Assembly: GCA_938036435.1 (NCBI GenBank)
Contig: CALHPU010000034.1
Location: 1 to 64,000, forward strand
Source: an uncultured Pirellulaceae bacterium
GTDB lineage: Bacteria > Planctomycetota > Planctomycetia > Pirellulales > Pirellulaceae
Direction of reading: 5' to 3'
Length of the DNA stretch: 64,000 nucleotides
The position numbers were made by a program, and so were the translations under genes. Shown piece after piece: positions 45,815 through 56,506 of the stretch. The notes beneath the pieces were generated by a model. The model worked only from the letters and a program-made list of their open reading frames with translations. It did not search any database and was not told the origin of the DNA. The first letter of the stretch is position 1. The number at the start of each line of letters is the position of its first letter.

Positions 45815-45962
45815 TGTGCTAAAGCATGCCGCGCAGGAATCTACCTCTGATCACCAGAGATAGCTTTGTTGCCAAACCCTAGCTCGAACTTCGTCCCCTA
45901 GACCAAACGGAATCAGATTTTTACCATGGTGCCACCGAAGTACAGCATTGGGATGGAAATCT

Positions 45963-48900
45963 ATGGGAAAGCCTCAACCAGAATCACCAGTACAGGAAAT
46001 ACTGGAAAAGGTTCTCGGCTATCTAAATTTCTCTTCCGGTCAGCACGATCCAAAGTTCTTCTCCAATCTTGACTCGATCTTCCGTCATTGTGACGCGCTG
46101 ACGGCCTCGAAAGAATCATCGTTATCAACTGAGGACCACGCCAATCCTACGACCGCACTTGTTGATCGTGTTGCCCAACTACTCCGTCAACGGCTGAACC
46201 ACCTCAAAGAGTCCAACGATACATTTCGAGATTCGGTTCAGGCTGAGAACATATTGAATCTAGTATTCGAAGATTTTCTGCCCGCTTGGCTGCTGCATCA
46301 CCGCGACCTTTTCTACCACCAGAACAGAGATTCGTTATTCAATTCGTTTCTCACCGCGCGGGTGATTGAAACAGTCGCCGCCCAAGCATCCCAAAGCGAC
46401 AGCCCTCACGAGATTATTTCCAATAGCATTGCGTCTTTGAACGATCATATTGGCCATCGTCCTGTTGCGACGCTGACATCCCAGAAGATCGAGCCCTACG
46501 TAAACGAATGGGTTCGTCCAATTCCTATCTACGTCAAAGGCGCGGGTGTTTGTTTTGGGAAATACGAGACGCTCGCACGCATCGCCGTTGAAGTGCTTTA
46601 CGCAACTGACGCGGAAATACTACGCGCCGCTCAGTTCGACCCTGACCATTTAGAAGAACTGGCAATAGACCCGCGCTCATTCGATTTTGATCACCCGGTC
46701 AACAAACGCCCCAACCACCATTTTGGCACTTGGGACGAACATATCGTGGACAATCGAGGATACTACACGCGATTTATCGTTCACCAAGTCACGTTGGACT
46801 CCCTGTTGCAGCGTATTGACGAGCTGAAATCAAACGACGACTACGACCAAGACCAGCTCATGTTTGAAGCGGCTGCCGCACTCGCCGGCACGATGCTGAT
46901 GGGATCCGGGATCAGTGGCGGTGCGCCGGGGGCCTACGACTCTAATACTTCGCTGGGATCACTACTTCCGACCATCGCAGGCTACCGCGATTCGTTTTAC
47001 AGTTCGTTGGCCAAACAAATTCGTCCAAAGCATCAACAGCATTTGGAGAAAGAGTCGCAGATCAAGAAACAGATTTTTGGCGGCGTCCGTCAGCACTTGA
47101 ATGCCCAACTTGCTTCCCGCCGCGCGTATCAGTTGGTCAACTGCCGGTTGGCTTCGATTTTTGCTCGCATGGGTTTCCCGGCGGCCGCCAAGGAGCAATC
47201 GGAACTCGTGCCGGTCGCTTCGGCGCGAATCATTTGCCAGATCGACTGCCTTTTGAGCGAGGCCAACCGTGCGATTAAAAACGGGCAGCTCTCCGAAGCC
47301 CTCAAACGCATTCCGGAAGTCAAGCAACTGCTGAAGCGCGGCATCCAGTGCGGGGCGATCGTTGACCCATGGAACATCATCGGCTTTGACGGAAACTACA
47401 GCCTGTTTCCGGCCATCGAAAACTCGGTGCGTGATCATCGCGCTTATGAGTTGGTGGATTTGGTCGAGTGCATCATGGCAATTTGCTCAAAACTGTGGAG
47501 CGAGGCGGCGGCGCAGGACCAAGAAGAGATTTCTATGCAGATCCGCGAAGAGTTTTCCGCGCTGATTGATTGGTGGCGACCATTTGCGGCTCACGAAGTG
47601 ATGTCCATGGACGCCGTCGATGGACGTGACATCTTCCAAGCGGCCGAACTGGTGGCAAAAGCATTGCGATTGTGGCATCAGGGCGGCGCTGAAACTGGCG
47701 ACATCAGCTTTTGGGCTGGCCACGCTGACCTGTTCGATTCTCCTAAAGCTTATACGCTAGTGGTCGATTCGTTGATCCACCGAAAGGACTACTCAACGGC
47801 GATGGCGCTTCTAATTCACTGGCTCAGCCAAGCCAGCGTCATCGGACTACAACAAGCCGACAGTTCGTTTCACAACCTAGCATTCCGATGGGTTGTTGAA
47901 CAGAAAAAACTGTTGCTGGCTAATGGCAGTAGCCTCGACGAAGATAAATCTGAGGCCGAGAAATCGGATGCGGACCAATCTTCAGAGACCATCTGGAATC
48001 GAATCGCCAAATTTTATGACTTTATCGAAGCCAACGCGGATCAGTACTGGGAGGTCCCAGATTTCACCCTCGACCGTCTAGCCTCTGGCTCGAGCCGGGC
48101 TGAAGATTTGGTTACTGAGATCGACCAACAGGATTTCGATGGCGAAGATGAAGATGAAGAAACATCCCTCTTCAGCGCGGCCTACGAGAATGTCACGTTC
48201 AGTGATTCGGCCGACGACGGAAACGAAGGCGAAATTTACGACACGCGTGGATCTTCGGACGAGGCACTTGAGGCGGAGGCCGACCGAGTGATGGACCGGC
48301 TGGAATTTTTAGGAACCGTTGCCAGTTACTGGCGGATCGCGGCGACCATCCCATTGCCAATTGATCGAGAAAACGGCCCGCCAGAGCTGTCGCCCGGGGA
48401 TAAACAGCATCTTCAAAAAAAGCGTCAAACCGTTAGCAGTTGGCTGGATCAGGCAAAGCGAAATTTCGAGAAGCTAACCACCCTCGGCGAGACAATCAGC
48501 CGCTATAAAATCCCACGCAACGGAGTCGACCAAGATTCGATGTTGCAGTACGACCAAAATCGTCTGTACAAGGAATCTTTAACCGATCAAGCGATCCTGA
48601 CCTGCGTTGAGACAGAGAATGCGATGCGCACTCTGGAAGCTGTCGTGCGGGCCATCGATATTCTGCTGAACCCGCAAGACAACCTGGTCGATCGACTAAC
48701 GGAGTACGACGATTCTGGAACTGATTCCGATAGTTCCTCCCCGCAAGCGTTAATCGAAACTTATGCGGGCATCTTGCTAAAAGACAACGATCGCATCCTA
48801 GCCGTTTTCGATGAGCTTAAAGACTACTTCAACGAACGCACGACCCTGTATGTGCCCCTATCCAAAGGCGGGCGACCGAACAGCATTGTCGACGCGCGAG

Positions 48901-50132
48901 TAACGCAAACGGCGTTGTTGGATCTAATGCGATCATTTCCAGCAATTGGATTGCTAACGCCCACTTTTGAACTATCGCAAACGGCTTTGGACATGGAACG
49001 CAATCAGCCTCCGCTGCCGGGTGCGGTGACTGAGTTCGACGAAATGTTTGAAATTGCATTCACGTCTATGGTGGAATCCGTTGTCGCTTCGACTGAGCAA
49101 TATGAAGTTTATCTCAGCGGAACCGATAGGCCTGAAAAAGAGGTGATCGCTCAGAAAGAAAGCGTGCTGTTCGATTGTGTCGAAATGCTAACCGAGTCGA
49201 TGCTGATCTTGTGGCTTAAGCACAGTCAGACACTGCGGTTGAGCGTGATGGAAAAGGTCCACAAAAAAGCAGCGATGGACGAATTAGTAAAATTTATCAC
49301 CGAATACGGCGGCGATCTGTTTACTCAAAATTTCTTGCACGTCGGTAACATTCGCGCGATCCTTCATCAGGGCGTCGGCGATTGGTTGGGGCAAGTTCAA
49401 GAATCGCATAACCCACCAGACATCGCACTGTTTCGAGACCTAGGCACTAAATTGCCAATGAAGATAGCCGTGCGGTATCTGACGCTTGTCCTCGAAGGTG
49501 TGCTGGAAAACTTCAATGAATACCGGGATTACAATACGACCACGACGCAGTCTGATGACGGTGCGCTGCTGCATATATTTTTTCAGTTTCTGATTCTGCG
49601 TAGTCGACATGATCGGGTTTGCTGGAATCTAAACCCCGTCGTGTGGGCTCACCGAATCCTAGTACGGCGACAGCAAAGCTCCGTCGCGCGGATGTGGCGT
49701 AAGTCACTTAAAATGCGTGTCGGTTCGGAGGCCCAACGGTACGTAGAATCGCTTAATGAGTTGCGGCGGGAGTACTCGATTCAAATGAACTCTATCGGTC
49801 GAAGGGTTGAGGGGCGTTTCGGATCGGAGATGCAAATCGATCGTCTTACCGCGTTGGTAAAACCGGCCATGGCCGAAGACGCATCGGCGGAGAAGGCTTT
49901 CAACTTGCTCCACCAAGAAGCCAAAGCGTTTTCCCGAACCACGTTGGGGGTAGGCGTCGATCTGCCGGCTTGGTTGGCTGCGCTGGAAAACGAAGTCCAA
50001 CAACGCTTGCTTCCAGTGCGGCTCAGAACGCATCAGACATCACAGCACTGGGGGCAGAAACGTGTTCTTCCTGTCGCCGATTTGCGAGAACAATTAGAAG
50101 AGTTGCCTCGCCGCAATCCGGATCAACGGTAG
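45963..50132 (+). CDS. Very large cytoplasmic protein of unknown function
   Basis: 1389 residues from ATG 45963 (GGGATGG 6 bases upstream; TTG 45948 is possible). There is no signal peptide or membrane helix. The sequence reads as largely helical, with repeat-like stretches (CQIDCLLSEANRAIKNGQ, RKDYSTAMALLIHWLSQAS) that could be TPR/solenoid units. A strongly acidic segment lies near 725-780 (DFDGEDEDEETSLFSAAY...). GTMLMGSGISGGAPGAYDS near residue 325 is the only glycine-rich segment. I recognise no catalytic motif. Codon use and the full-length open frame support a real gene. A scaffold or regulatory role is only a guess. Confidence 0.85.
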   Translation: MGKPQPESPVQEILEKVLGYLNFSSGQHDPKFFSNLDSIFRHCDALTASKESSLSTEDHANPTTALVDRVAQLLRQRLNHLKESNDTFRDSVQAENILNLVFEDFLPAWLLHHRDLFYHQNRDSLFNSFLTARVIETVAAQASQSDSPHEIISNSIASLNDHIGHRPVATLTSQKIEPYVNEWVRPIPIYVKGAGVCFGKYETLARIAVEVLYATDAEILRAAQFDPDHLEELAIDPRSFDFDHPVNKRPNHHFGTWDEHIVDNRGYYTRFIVHQVTLDSLLQRIDELKSNDDYDQDQLMFEAAAALAGTMLMGSGISGGAPGAYDSNTSLGSLLPTIAGYRDSFYSSLAKQIRPKHQQHLEKESQIKKQIFGGVRQHLNAQLASRRAYQLVNCRLASIFARMGFPAAAKEQSELVPVASARIICQIDCLLSEANRAIKNGQLSEALKRIPEVKQLLKRGIQCGAIVDPWNIIGFDGNYSLFPAIENSVRDHRAYELVDLVECIMAICSKLWSEAAAQDQEEISMQIREEFSALIDWWRPFAAHEVMSMDAVDGRDIFQAAELVAKALRLWHQGGAETGDISFWAGHADLFDSPKAYTLVVDSLIHRKDYSTAMALLIHWLSQASVIGLQQADSSFHNLAFRWVVEQKKLLLANGSSLDEDKSEAEKSDADQSSETIWNRIAKFYDFIEANADQYWEVPDFTLDRLASGSSRAEDLVTEIDQQDFDGEDEDEETSLFSAAYENVTFSDSADDGNEGEIYDTRGSSDEALEAEADRVMDRLEFLGTVASYWRIAATIPLPIDRENGPPELSPGDKQHLQKKRQTVSSWLDQAKRNFEKLTTLGETISRYKIPRNGVDQDSMLQYDQNRLYKESLTDQAILTCVETENAMRTLEAVVRAIDILLNPQDNLVDRLTEYDDSGTDSDSSSPQALIETYAGILLKDNDRILAVFDELKDYFNERTTLYVPLSKGGRPNSIVDARVTQTALLDLMRSFPAIGLLTPTFELSQTALDMERNQPPLPGAVTEFDEMFEIAFTSMVESVVASTEQYEVYLSGTDRPEKEVIAQKESVLFDCVEMLTESMLILWLKHSQTLRLSVMEKVHKKAAMDELVKFITEYGGDLFTQNFLHVGNIRAILHQGVGDWLGQVQESHNPPDIALFRDLGTKLPMKIAVRYLTLVLEGVLENFNEYRDYNTTTTQSDDGALLHIFFQFLILRSRHDRVCWNLNPVVWAHRILVRRQQSSVARMWRKSLKMRVGSEAQRYVESLNELRREYSIQMNSIGRRVEGRFGSEMQIDRLTALVKPAMAEDASAEKAFNLLHQEAKAFSRTTLGVGVDLPAWLAALENEVQQRLLPVRLRTHQTSQHWGQKRVLPVADLREQLEELPRRNPDQR

Positions 50133-50329
50133 CTCACAATGGCGGTCGGCCAACCGCTTAGGTTACCGCCGCCTTGAAGCATAACGACGCAAGCCCAATG
50201 TCCCTTGCTCTCTCCGGTTACACAGAGTTTTGCCCAAATAAAACCGGGGAACTTGCGCTCCTCCGCTACAAGGCAAATGCCATTAGGCGCAAACCTTTTG
50301 GTATGAAGACCACTTGCTGCTAGGCGGCG

Positions 50330-51091
50330 CTATACCAGAACCAAACTCTCTAGCAATAGCCGCAGCTTCCGCAATTCACCATCGTGATCGATCTCTGGAT
50401 CGTCGGTGGGCTGAATATCCACGCAAAGAGCGCGCTGGTATTTGACCGAACGCAGCTGACTAATGATTCGGCCATAATCGACAACGCCTTGGCCCACACG
50501 AACCTGAAGTTTGTCGCCCGTCGAGTCGCGCAGATAAACGTTGTGCACATACTCCATCAGTTTGTCGTACGCCGTAGTCTCTGGGTTGCCCAGCATGTAG
50601 TGGCTGGGATCCAGTGACAGACCTAGCCCTTTAACGTGTCCGCAGATAACGCCAACGGTGTCTGGGTCCGACGACAGGTTGCCATCGCGCGTGCGCATCG
50701 CAACACGCACGCCGTGGCGTTCGGCGATCTTCACAAGGCTTTTATATCTTTCGACTTCTTCGTTGAACGGAGTACCTTGCTCGCCGGACTCGACGGTCAG
50801 CGTCACGATTTTAGCCGCCTTGGCCAATTCACAGCATTTAGTGAAGATCTCAAGGTAGTCCTCAGCTTCAGTGTCAATCTCAATACTGAGCCCCGTCACT
50901 ACCAGACGCTTGGTCTCAAGGCAGATGTCCAACGCTCTCTGAAAATCGTTCACGATTTCCGAAGGCTTCAGGTGGTTGCTGTCCTCGCTGACGTGGATAT
51001 CGATGTGAGAAAACTCAAGATGGGCAAGTTTTTCGATGGCTTGATCAAGTGGCAGATCGGGATAGCATTGCGTAGTTGCAGCGACGAACAC
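50330..51091 (-). CDS. Sugar phosphate isomerase/epimerase-like TIM barrel protein
   Basis: 253 residues from GTG 51091, with AAGGAG 5 bases upstream. It has AP endonuclease 2/xylose isomerase-like barrel features: HLEFSHIDIHVSEDSNHL, VTLTVESGEQG, GVRVAMRTRDG, LGLSLDPSHYML and VRVGQGVVDYGRIISQL. Metal ligands appear to be partly kept (Glu, Asp, His in the strands). The substrate is unknown; relatives include inosose dehydratases and hydroxypyruvate isomerases. Confidence 0.75.
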   Translation of the reverse strand: MFVAATTQCYPDLPLDQAIEKLAHLEFSHIDIHVSEDSNHLKPSEIVNDFQRALDICLETKRLVVTGLSIEIDTEAEDYLEIFTKCCELAKAAKIVTLTVESGEQGTPFNEEVERYKSLVKIAERHGVRVAMRTRDGNLSSDPDTVGVICGHVKGLGLSLDPSHYMLGNPETTAYDKLMEYVHNVYLRDSTGDKLQVRVGQGVVDYGRIISQLRSVKYQRALCVDIQPTDDPEIDHDGELRKLRLLLESLVLV

Positions 51092-51356
51092 ACGCAGTCT
51101 CCTTGGGTGTAGTACTTTTAGTTGATTAACTTACTGGGTAGCCGAGAAATCCTGCTTTAAGTAACAGACCCTCAGGCCCTCAGAAGCTTAAGGATTTACC
51201 GCGTTTCTGACAACACCAGTGTTAAATCAACTAGGATGGAGAACTGGCCAGAATGTAGCCCATCGGTCAGACTTAATGGTGTCAACGAGACCAGTTCCGT
51301 TGTGAAAAAAGGCAACCTGCCGCTGAAAATAAATTATCTCTCCAGAAGTGTGACAA

Positions 51357-51947
51357 ATGATCCATCGATTCCCATTTTTTGCCACGACTCGCTTGGCCAG
51401 CGGCGCGGCGTTATCGCTGATACTCAGTTTTAGCTGCCCTTCATCGACGCAAGCTCAGGCCCCCAAAGCCGCACCGACAATTGTTACCAACGGCCAGACG
51501 AACGGTCAAACCGATGGCGAAGCCAAGATCGCCGAGGAGCAACCAGACGTATCGCCCGAGCTAATCGAAAAGCTCGAAAAAGCACTCACTGGCACCACGT
51601 GGACCGGCCAGTTCACCGTCGATGGTGGTCAAGGTCCTCCTGCGCCAGAAAGCTACGTGATTGGAACGGTCTCTCACGAGGGAGCAAACAACTGGATCAT
51701 CAACGCGCAAATTGCTTACGGCGACCGCAACATTTCTTTCCCTGTTCCGGTGCAGGTGCGCTGGGCTGGACGCACACCGGTGATCACGTTGGATTCCGTA
51801 ACCATTCCGCCGCTGGGCACGTTCGATGCGCGAGTCTTGATGAGACGCGGCAGCTACGCGGGGACTTGGCGGCATGGAAAAAAAGGGGGCCACCTGTTCG
51901 GCAAATATCTCAAGAGCGAAACGGCGAAAAAGTTAATCCAGCAGTAA
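51357..51947 (+). CDS. Secreted protein of unknown function
   Basis: 196 residues. The signal peptide has a hydrophobic core LASGAALSLILSFSC and cleavage near TQAQA. A short NGQTNGQTDG segment precedes a beta-rich domain (GTTWTGQFTVDGGQ, PESYVIGTVSHEGANNWIINAQIAYGD, FPVPVQVRWAGRTPVITLDSVTIPP) ending in GTWRHGKKGGHLFGK. No family is recognised; it resembles small lipocalin-like or DUF planctomycete secreted proteins in composition only. It converges with the cytochrome/WD40 gene. Confidence 0.75.
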   Translation: MIHRFPFFATTRLASGAALSLILSFSCPSSTQAQAPKAAPTIVTNGQTNGQTDGEAKIAEEQPDVSPELIEKLEKALTGTTWTGQFTVDGGQGPPAPESYVIGTVSHEGANNWIINAQIAYGDRNISFPVPVQVRWAGRTPVITLDSVTIPPLGTFDARVLMRRGSYAGTWRHGKKGGHLFGKYLKSETAKKLIQQ

Positions 51948-51994
51948 CCGCGGGAAGCAGCCTGTGAGATGAAATAGTCCAATGAACCAGTTGA

Positions 51995-53986
51995 TCAGCG
52001 TCTAGCTTTCGCACCTTTGGCAAAATCCGCTTCGGATTTCCAGAACTGCAACACAGCGTTCAAACGATTGACTTCAGCGCGAGACGTTTCGAGCTGGTCT
52101 GCCATTGGTTTCCGCGAATCGTTGAGTCGCCCGGTTTCATGTTGCAAATCGGCGATTCGAGATTTCGCGGCAGTGGCCACCCCATCCCAAGCGACGGTCT
52201 GATTGTTCAGTACCGTCAACTGCTGCTGCAATTGCTTAATCAGTCTGCGGTGGGCCTTCAACTGCTTGCGTTGTTGATTCGATTTTGCCTCACCCTGTTC
52301 ACCAGCACTATCATTCGCGTCTTCCGCTGAGAGCAGTTCCTTCAACTTCGCTTTGGCAACCTGATTGTCCTGCCGCGCGGATGCGATTTTCGCTCTGGCA
52401 TCGGTTATTTTCTTCTGCATGTCGGAAAATTTGTTTTCAAACGCAATCACCTCGGTTGCAACCTGCTCAATTGTCACGTCGTGATTTTGCAGTTTGGCTT
52501 GATCCGCGTTGAACCTCTGACGTGCCGCCGACAACTGCTGTTGGACATCGATAATACGCTCTGAAATCGGTGGCGGGTTGGAATTTAACTGCCCTGATGA
52601 TTCAGGCTTTTGTTGATCCCAAACCAGAACGTCACCTTGAAAACTACCAGCAATGACCCGTTTGGTACTGGCGCAGTATGCCAATCCCATTCCCATATCG
52701 CTCAACCCATTAAAGGTTTGCAGTTGCTTGCCGTCTTGTTGCCAGAGCTTCACGTTCGTGTCGCGCCCGGTCGTCAGCAAGTTACCGCCCGGGAGGAAAC
52801 AAACCTCGGTGAGTCCTTTCCCGTCGGCCTCCCAATTCTTGATCTGCTTACCATTTTTCATCTCCCAGATCCTAACCGATTTGTCTTCGCTGGCCGAACC
52901 AAGAATCTTTCCATCGATTCGCCAAGAAATCGAACTGACCATCGCCTTATGTCCGGCGAGGTCGAAATTTTCATTTCCGGTCTCAGCGTCAGAGACAATC
53001 AGCCCGCCGTTGCGATCACCAGAAGCCAAGTTCTTGCCGTCGGGAGAAAATGCAATTGCCGTGATCCATTCGGTATGCTTACTCAACTCATATAGCAACC
53101 CACCATCTTCCGTTGAGTAAACACGCACGACTTTCTTTGGGCCACCCAGTGCCACCAAAGAGTGATCTGGCGAGATATCACAAGCGAGTACTGAATCCAG
53201 TTCGTCGCCAATGGTTTGCACAACCCTTCCTTTGGCAACATCCCACATCAACACGATTCCAGAATCACCAGCAACACCACCGCCGATCAGTAGGATCGAT
53301 CCGTTTCTGCTAAATCGCAACACTTCAGGGTTCCCGTTCGGAAACGAGATCACACCTTTGATCGCCAAGGTCTCAGTGTCAAACAGCACCACTTGTTTCG
53401 GTGCGGAGACAGCAGCGATCGGAGACCAAGGATTGACCGCGATAGCGCGAATCGGAGATTTCCTTTGTGTCCACAACTGTGGCTCCAGCGGCAATTTCGG
53501 CAGCGCGGGAAGCACGTCCGGACGCGCGTTGGGGTTAGCCGAAACTTTTGTCAAATCAGCTTTGGGTTTACGTTTCTTCGCCTTGCTGTTGGTGTTCTCC
53601 AAAGCGCCTTGATCGATCCAGTCACGCAACAACTTGATTTCAGCGGAAGGTATCTTTTGCCCGTTGGGCGGCATCTCCGGGCTGTCATCATGATTGACCA
53701 AGCGAAAGAGATAGCTTTCGTCAGCCGACCCGGCGTCGATCACCGAACCGCTACCGCCGCCTTGCATCAGCGCGACAAAATTAGCAATGTCCAAATCCGC
53801 TTCAGTACGATCGCCACTGTGGCAACTGGCGCAGCGTCGTTTCAGCAGCGGTCGGATTTGATCGTCGTAGGTGATTTTGGGCCTTTTCTCATCAGCGTCA
53901 CCATCGGCGCGCACCGCGGTAGTGCTGGCCAAAGCGCACAGCAGAGCAACAACGCAAACAATGGACCTAACAGAGAGGGCGGACAT
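51995..53986 (-). CDS. Secreted cytochrome c / WD40 protein with coiled coil
   Basis: 663 residues. Signal peptide SIVCVVALLCALASTTAVRA. Planctomycete cytochrome c domain (PSCyt1 type) at about 38-130, with CASCH and a later Met in SPEMPPNG. WD40 repeats run over about 165-490 (VALGGPKKVVRVYSTEDG, LASGDRNGGLIVSDAETG, GSASEDKSVRIWEM, NLLTTGRDTNVKLWQ). The C-terminus, about 495-655, is a long charged coiled coil. It is the last gene of the four-gene cassette, 27 bases after the DUF1549/1553 gene. The heme suggests periplasmic redox or a binding role. Confidence 0.92.
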   Translation of the reverse strand: MSALSVRSIVCVVALLCALASTTAVRADGDADEKRPKITYDDQIRPLLKRRCASCHSGDRTEADLDIANFVALMQGGGSGSVIDAGSADESYLFRLVNHDDSPEMPPNGQKIPSAEIKLLRDWIDQGALENTNSKAKKRKPKADLTKVSANPNARPDVLPALPKLPLEPQLWTQRKSPIRAIAVNPWSPIAAVSAPKQVVLFDTETLAIKGVISFPNGNPEVLRFSRNGSILLIGGGVAGDSGIVLMWDVAKGRVVQTIGDELDSVLACDISPDHSLVALGGPKKVVRVYSTEDGGLLYELSKHTEWITAIAFSPDGKNLASGDRNGGLIVSDAETGNENFDLAGHKAMVSSISWRIDGKILGSASEDKSVRIWEMKNGKQIKNWEADGKGLTEVCFLPGGNLLTTGRDTNVKLWQQDGKQLQTFNGLSDMGMGLAYCASTKRVIAGSFQGDVLVWDQQKPESSGQLNSNPPPISERIIDVQQQLSAARQRFNADQAKLQNHDVTIEQVATEVIAFENKFSDMQKKITDARAKIASARQDNQVAKAKLKELLSAEDANDSAGEQGEAKSNQQRKQLKAHRRLIKQLQQQLTVLNNQTVAWDGVATAAKSRIADLQHETGRLNDSRKPMADQLETSRAEVNRLNAVLQFWKSEADFAKGAKARR

Positions 53987-54013
53987 AGTTGTTCTTTTAG
54001 GAGGTGCTTCTAT

Positions 54014-56506
54014 TTAATGGTTGAACAAGAACTCGCTGGAGTTAAGCAGTGCCCAAAAGACATCTTCGAGCATCGTTTTCTTTTGTTTCTGATCCTCGGT
54101 GTCTTCAAACAGTGCCGTGATGTTTTCAATTTCAGCGACCTCCGGCATCCTTCCCAATATCCTTAAGTAAAGCCGCTGAATAATTTCTTCTTCGCCCAAT
54201 TTTTCTTTGAGCCATTTGCCAACGAGATTTCCGCTTCTAATTTTCTGTTCGACTGTTTTGCCATTGATCAAGTGCAACGCTTGGGACAGATTCGGTTCTT
54301 TCTTCACCTCGCACGAACATACCGATTCACGTTTGCTGCGCCCAAATGTTTCTAGAAAATAGTTCGTCGTATTGCCATTGGCGATTTCAATCGCGCGTGC
54401 TCCAAGTGGCAACCCCGGAAATTTATTCCTCGTATCGGTCACCTGAGCAATCACATCGATCAACACTTCGGCCGGCAACCGACGTAGATACGCGTGTGAG
54501 AAATTGGTCAAATCACTTGCGTTGGTTTCATTAGCCTCGGTGCTCAACTGATAAGTGCGTGAGTTGCAGATATCGCGAACCATCGCCTTGAAGTCGTATC
54601 CTGATTCGGAAAACTTCTCCGCCAGTTCAGACAACAAGGGTTCGTTGACTGGAGGGTTGCTGACGCGCACGTCGTCGACTTCGTCAATGATTCCACGTCC
54701 AAAAAAATGGGCCCAAACAATATTGGCGAGATTGCGTGAAAAGTATGGGTTGTCCTTGGACGTTAACCACTCGGCGAGGACTACACGGCGATCTTTCCCT
54801 TTGACCTCAGCCATCGCGCCACCCAAAAATTTCGGTTCCATCACCTTCCCACTGACCGGGTGTTTCGTCTTACCCCCGCCACTACCGACAATGATTCTTT
54901 CGCGCGGGTCACTGGCTGGCTTGCGTGCTACTTTGGCAAAAAACGCGGCGAACGAGTAATAGTCTTCCATCGTCCAGCGATCAAACGGATGGTTGTGGCA
55001 CTGGGCACACTGGATTCGCATCCCCATAAAACTCTGTGCGACATTCTCAGTAATCTTCAGCGGGTCTCTTTCCATTTCGTAGAAATTGGCCGGCGGATTG
55101 GTGAACGTACTTCCTCTCGCTCCCAACAATTCGACCACGATTTTATCGACGGGGGTGTTGGCTGAGATCTTTTCTTTCAACCAACGATGGTAGATCAACG
55201 CATTTTTTTGGCTGACGATATTTTTATAGGAGCGAATCTGCAAAAGCTGAGACCACTTCATCACCCAAATCGAAACAAACGCGTCCTGCTCCAACAAACG
55301 ATCTATGAATTTGGACCGCTTATCAGAACCTTCGTCGGCCACAAAGTTCTCAACCTCTTCTTCCGTTGGCACGACGCCACAAATATCCAATGACACGCGT
55401 CGGATAAAAACTTCGTCGCTACAAAGACCTGACGGCGTGATCCGTAGCTTGTTCAATTTTTCGTTGATACGCGCATCTATAAAATTATTGACAGGCATCG
55501 GTTCGGGCACGAAATCTAGCCCCCGAGGCAGAGTCACGAATTCAGCCCCCACGGTGTGCGTGCCAAAGCGAGCCATTACCAGTGCTTCGCCGCGCTGCCC
55601 GGCGACGACGATGCCGTCTTTTGACACACTGGCAACCGAGCCATTGGTCGTTGAAAAGGAAGCCAGATCAGTAACATCGCGGGTCGTTCCATCAGAATAA
55701 GACGCCGTTACGCACAACCGCTGAGTCGCCCCATCACCATCCAAAATGGCAGAGGGCGGCATCAACGTAACCGATTGGACCTCGGGCACTTCTTTTTTGT
55801 CAAATTCTGCACCTTCAACCAACCAACGTTTTAGTGTTTGGTAGTAATCCGAATCACGGGAGAAAACAGTTCCCCCGGAGTGGGCGACTTTTCCGGTCGC
55901 TTTATTGGACAACATACAATCATCGGGCGTCGCCACATCAATTCTGCGTCCCAGCATTTCGCGGGTCAGACGGAAGTAGTCTCCATCGGGATCATACCCA
56001 AATAGAGAAAGCCTAAACCCGTCTTTACCGCGCGCCGCACCATGACAACTCCCGCTGTTGCAACCCGTTCGGGAAAACACCGGCATGACATCCAATTGAA
56101 AACTGACCGGCGGGTCATCCTCGGCAGACGCAACGGTAACAGGCACCGTCACCTCAAGCTCCGCATGGCGAATGCGCAGCTTCGTCTGTCCCGCCCTGAG
56201 CGGAACTAACCTCGTACCGTCAAGTTTAGCAATATCTTGATCGTGGACGACAATTTGTACTTTGTCGGTGACGTCATCGGTGACGCCGTTGTGGCGAACA
56301 GCTTGCCCCACAATTTTTTGAAAATCACGTTTACCATGAAGCTGGATCGACTGTGGAAACACATTCAAAGAAACGGGATCTTCTCCTTGCCGAGCCGCCA
56401 TTGAATCATCGGGCAACCACACAACACAACTCAACAAGACCAGCGCCGCCGACAAAAACCTACCACAGTTGGTTCGAGCATTTCCTCTCACAAAATCTGT
56501 AATCAT
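54014..56506 (-). CDS. DUF1549/DUF1553 protein with Big-like N-terminal domain
   Basis: 830 residues. A signal segment (FLSAALVLLSCVVWLPDDSMA) is followed by an Ig-like bacterial Big_2 module (SLNVFPQSIQLHGKRDFQKIVGQAV). A cytochrome-like CNSGSCHGAARGKDGF motif lies at about 150, with a second Big-like stretch near 240-320. Then come DUF1549 (RRVSLDICGVVPTEEEVENF, IQCAQCHNHPFDRW) and DUF1553 (NPYFSRNLANIVWAHFFGRGI, ICNSRTYQLSTEAN, FLETFGRSKRESVCSC, LHLINGKTVEQKI). Its ATG overlaps the stop of the PPC gene (TAATG), so they are coupled. It belongs with DUF1501 in a surface-associated planctomycete complex of unknown function. Confidence 0.92.
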   Translation of the reverse strand: MITDFVRGNARTNCGRFLSAALVLLSCVVWLPDDSMAARQGEDPVSLNVFPQSIQLHGKRDFQKIVGQAVRHNGVTDDVTDKVQIVVHDQDIAKLDGTRLVPLRAGQTKLRIRHAELEVTVPVTVASAEDDPPVSFQLDVMPVFSRTGCNSGSCHGAARGKDGFRLSLFGYDPDGDYFRLTREMLGRRIDVATPDDCMLSNKATGKVAHSGGTVFSRDSDYYQTLKRWLVEGAEFDKKEVPEVQSVTLMPPSAILDGDGATQRLCVTASYSDGTTRDVTDLASFSTTNGSVASVSKDGIVVAGQRGEALVMARFGTHTVGAEFVTLPRGLDFVPEPMPVNNFIDARINEKLNKLRITPSGLCSDEVFIRRVSLDICGVVPTEEEVENFVADEGSDKRSKFIDRLLEQDAFVSIWVMKWSQLLQIRSYKNIVSQKNALIYHRWLKEKISANTPVDKIVVELLGARGSTFTNPPANFYEMERDPLKITENVAQSFMGMRIQCAQCHNHPFDRWTMEDYYSFAAFFAKVARKPASDPRERIIVGSGGGKTKHPVSGKVMEPKFLGGAMAEVKGKDRRVVLAEWLTSKDNPYFSRNLANIVWAHFFGRGIIDEVDDVRVSNPPVNEPLLSELAEKFSESGYDFKAMVRDICNSRTYQLSTEANETNASDLTNFSHAYLRRLPAEVLIDVIAQVTDTRNKFPGLPLGARAIEIANGNTTNYFLETFGRSKRESVCSCEVKKEPNLSQALHLINGKTVEQKIRSGNLVGKWLKEKLGEEEIIQRLYLRILGRMPEVAEIENITALFEDTEDQKQKKTMLEDVFWALLNSSEFLFNH

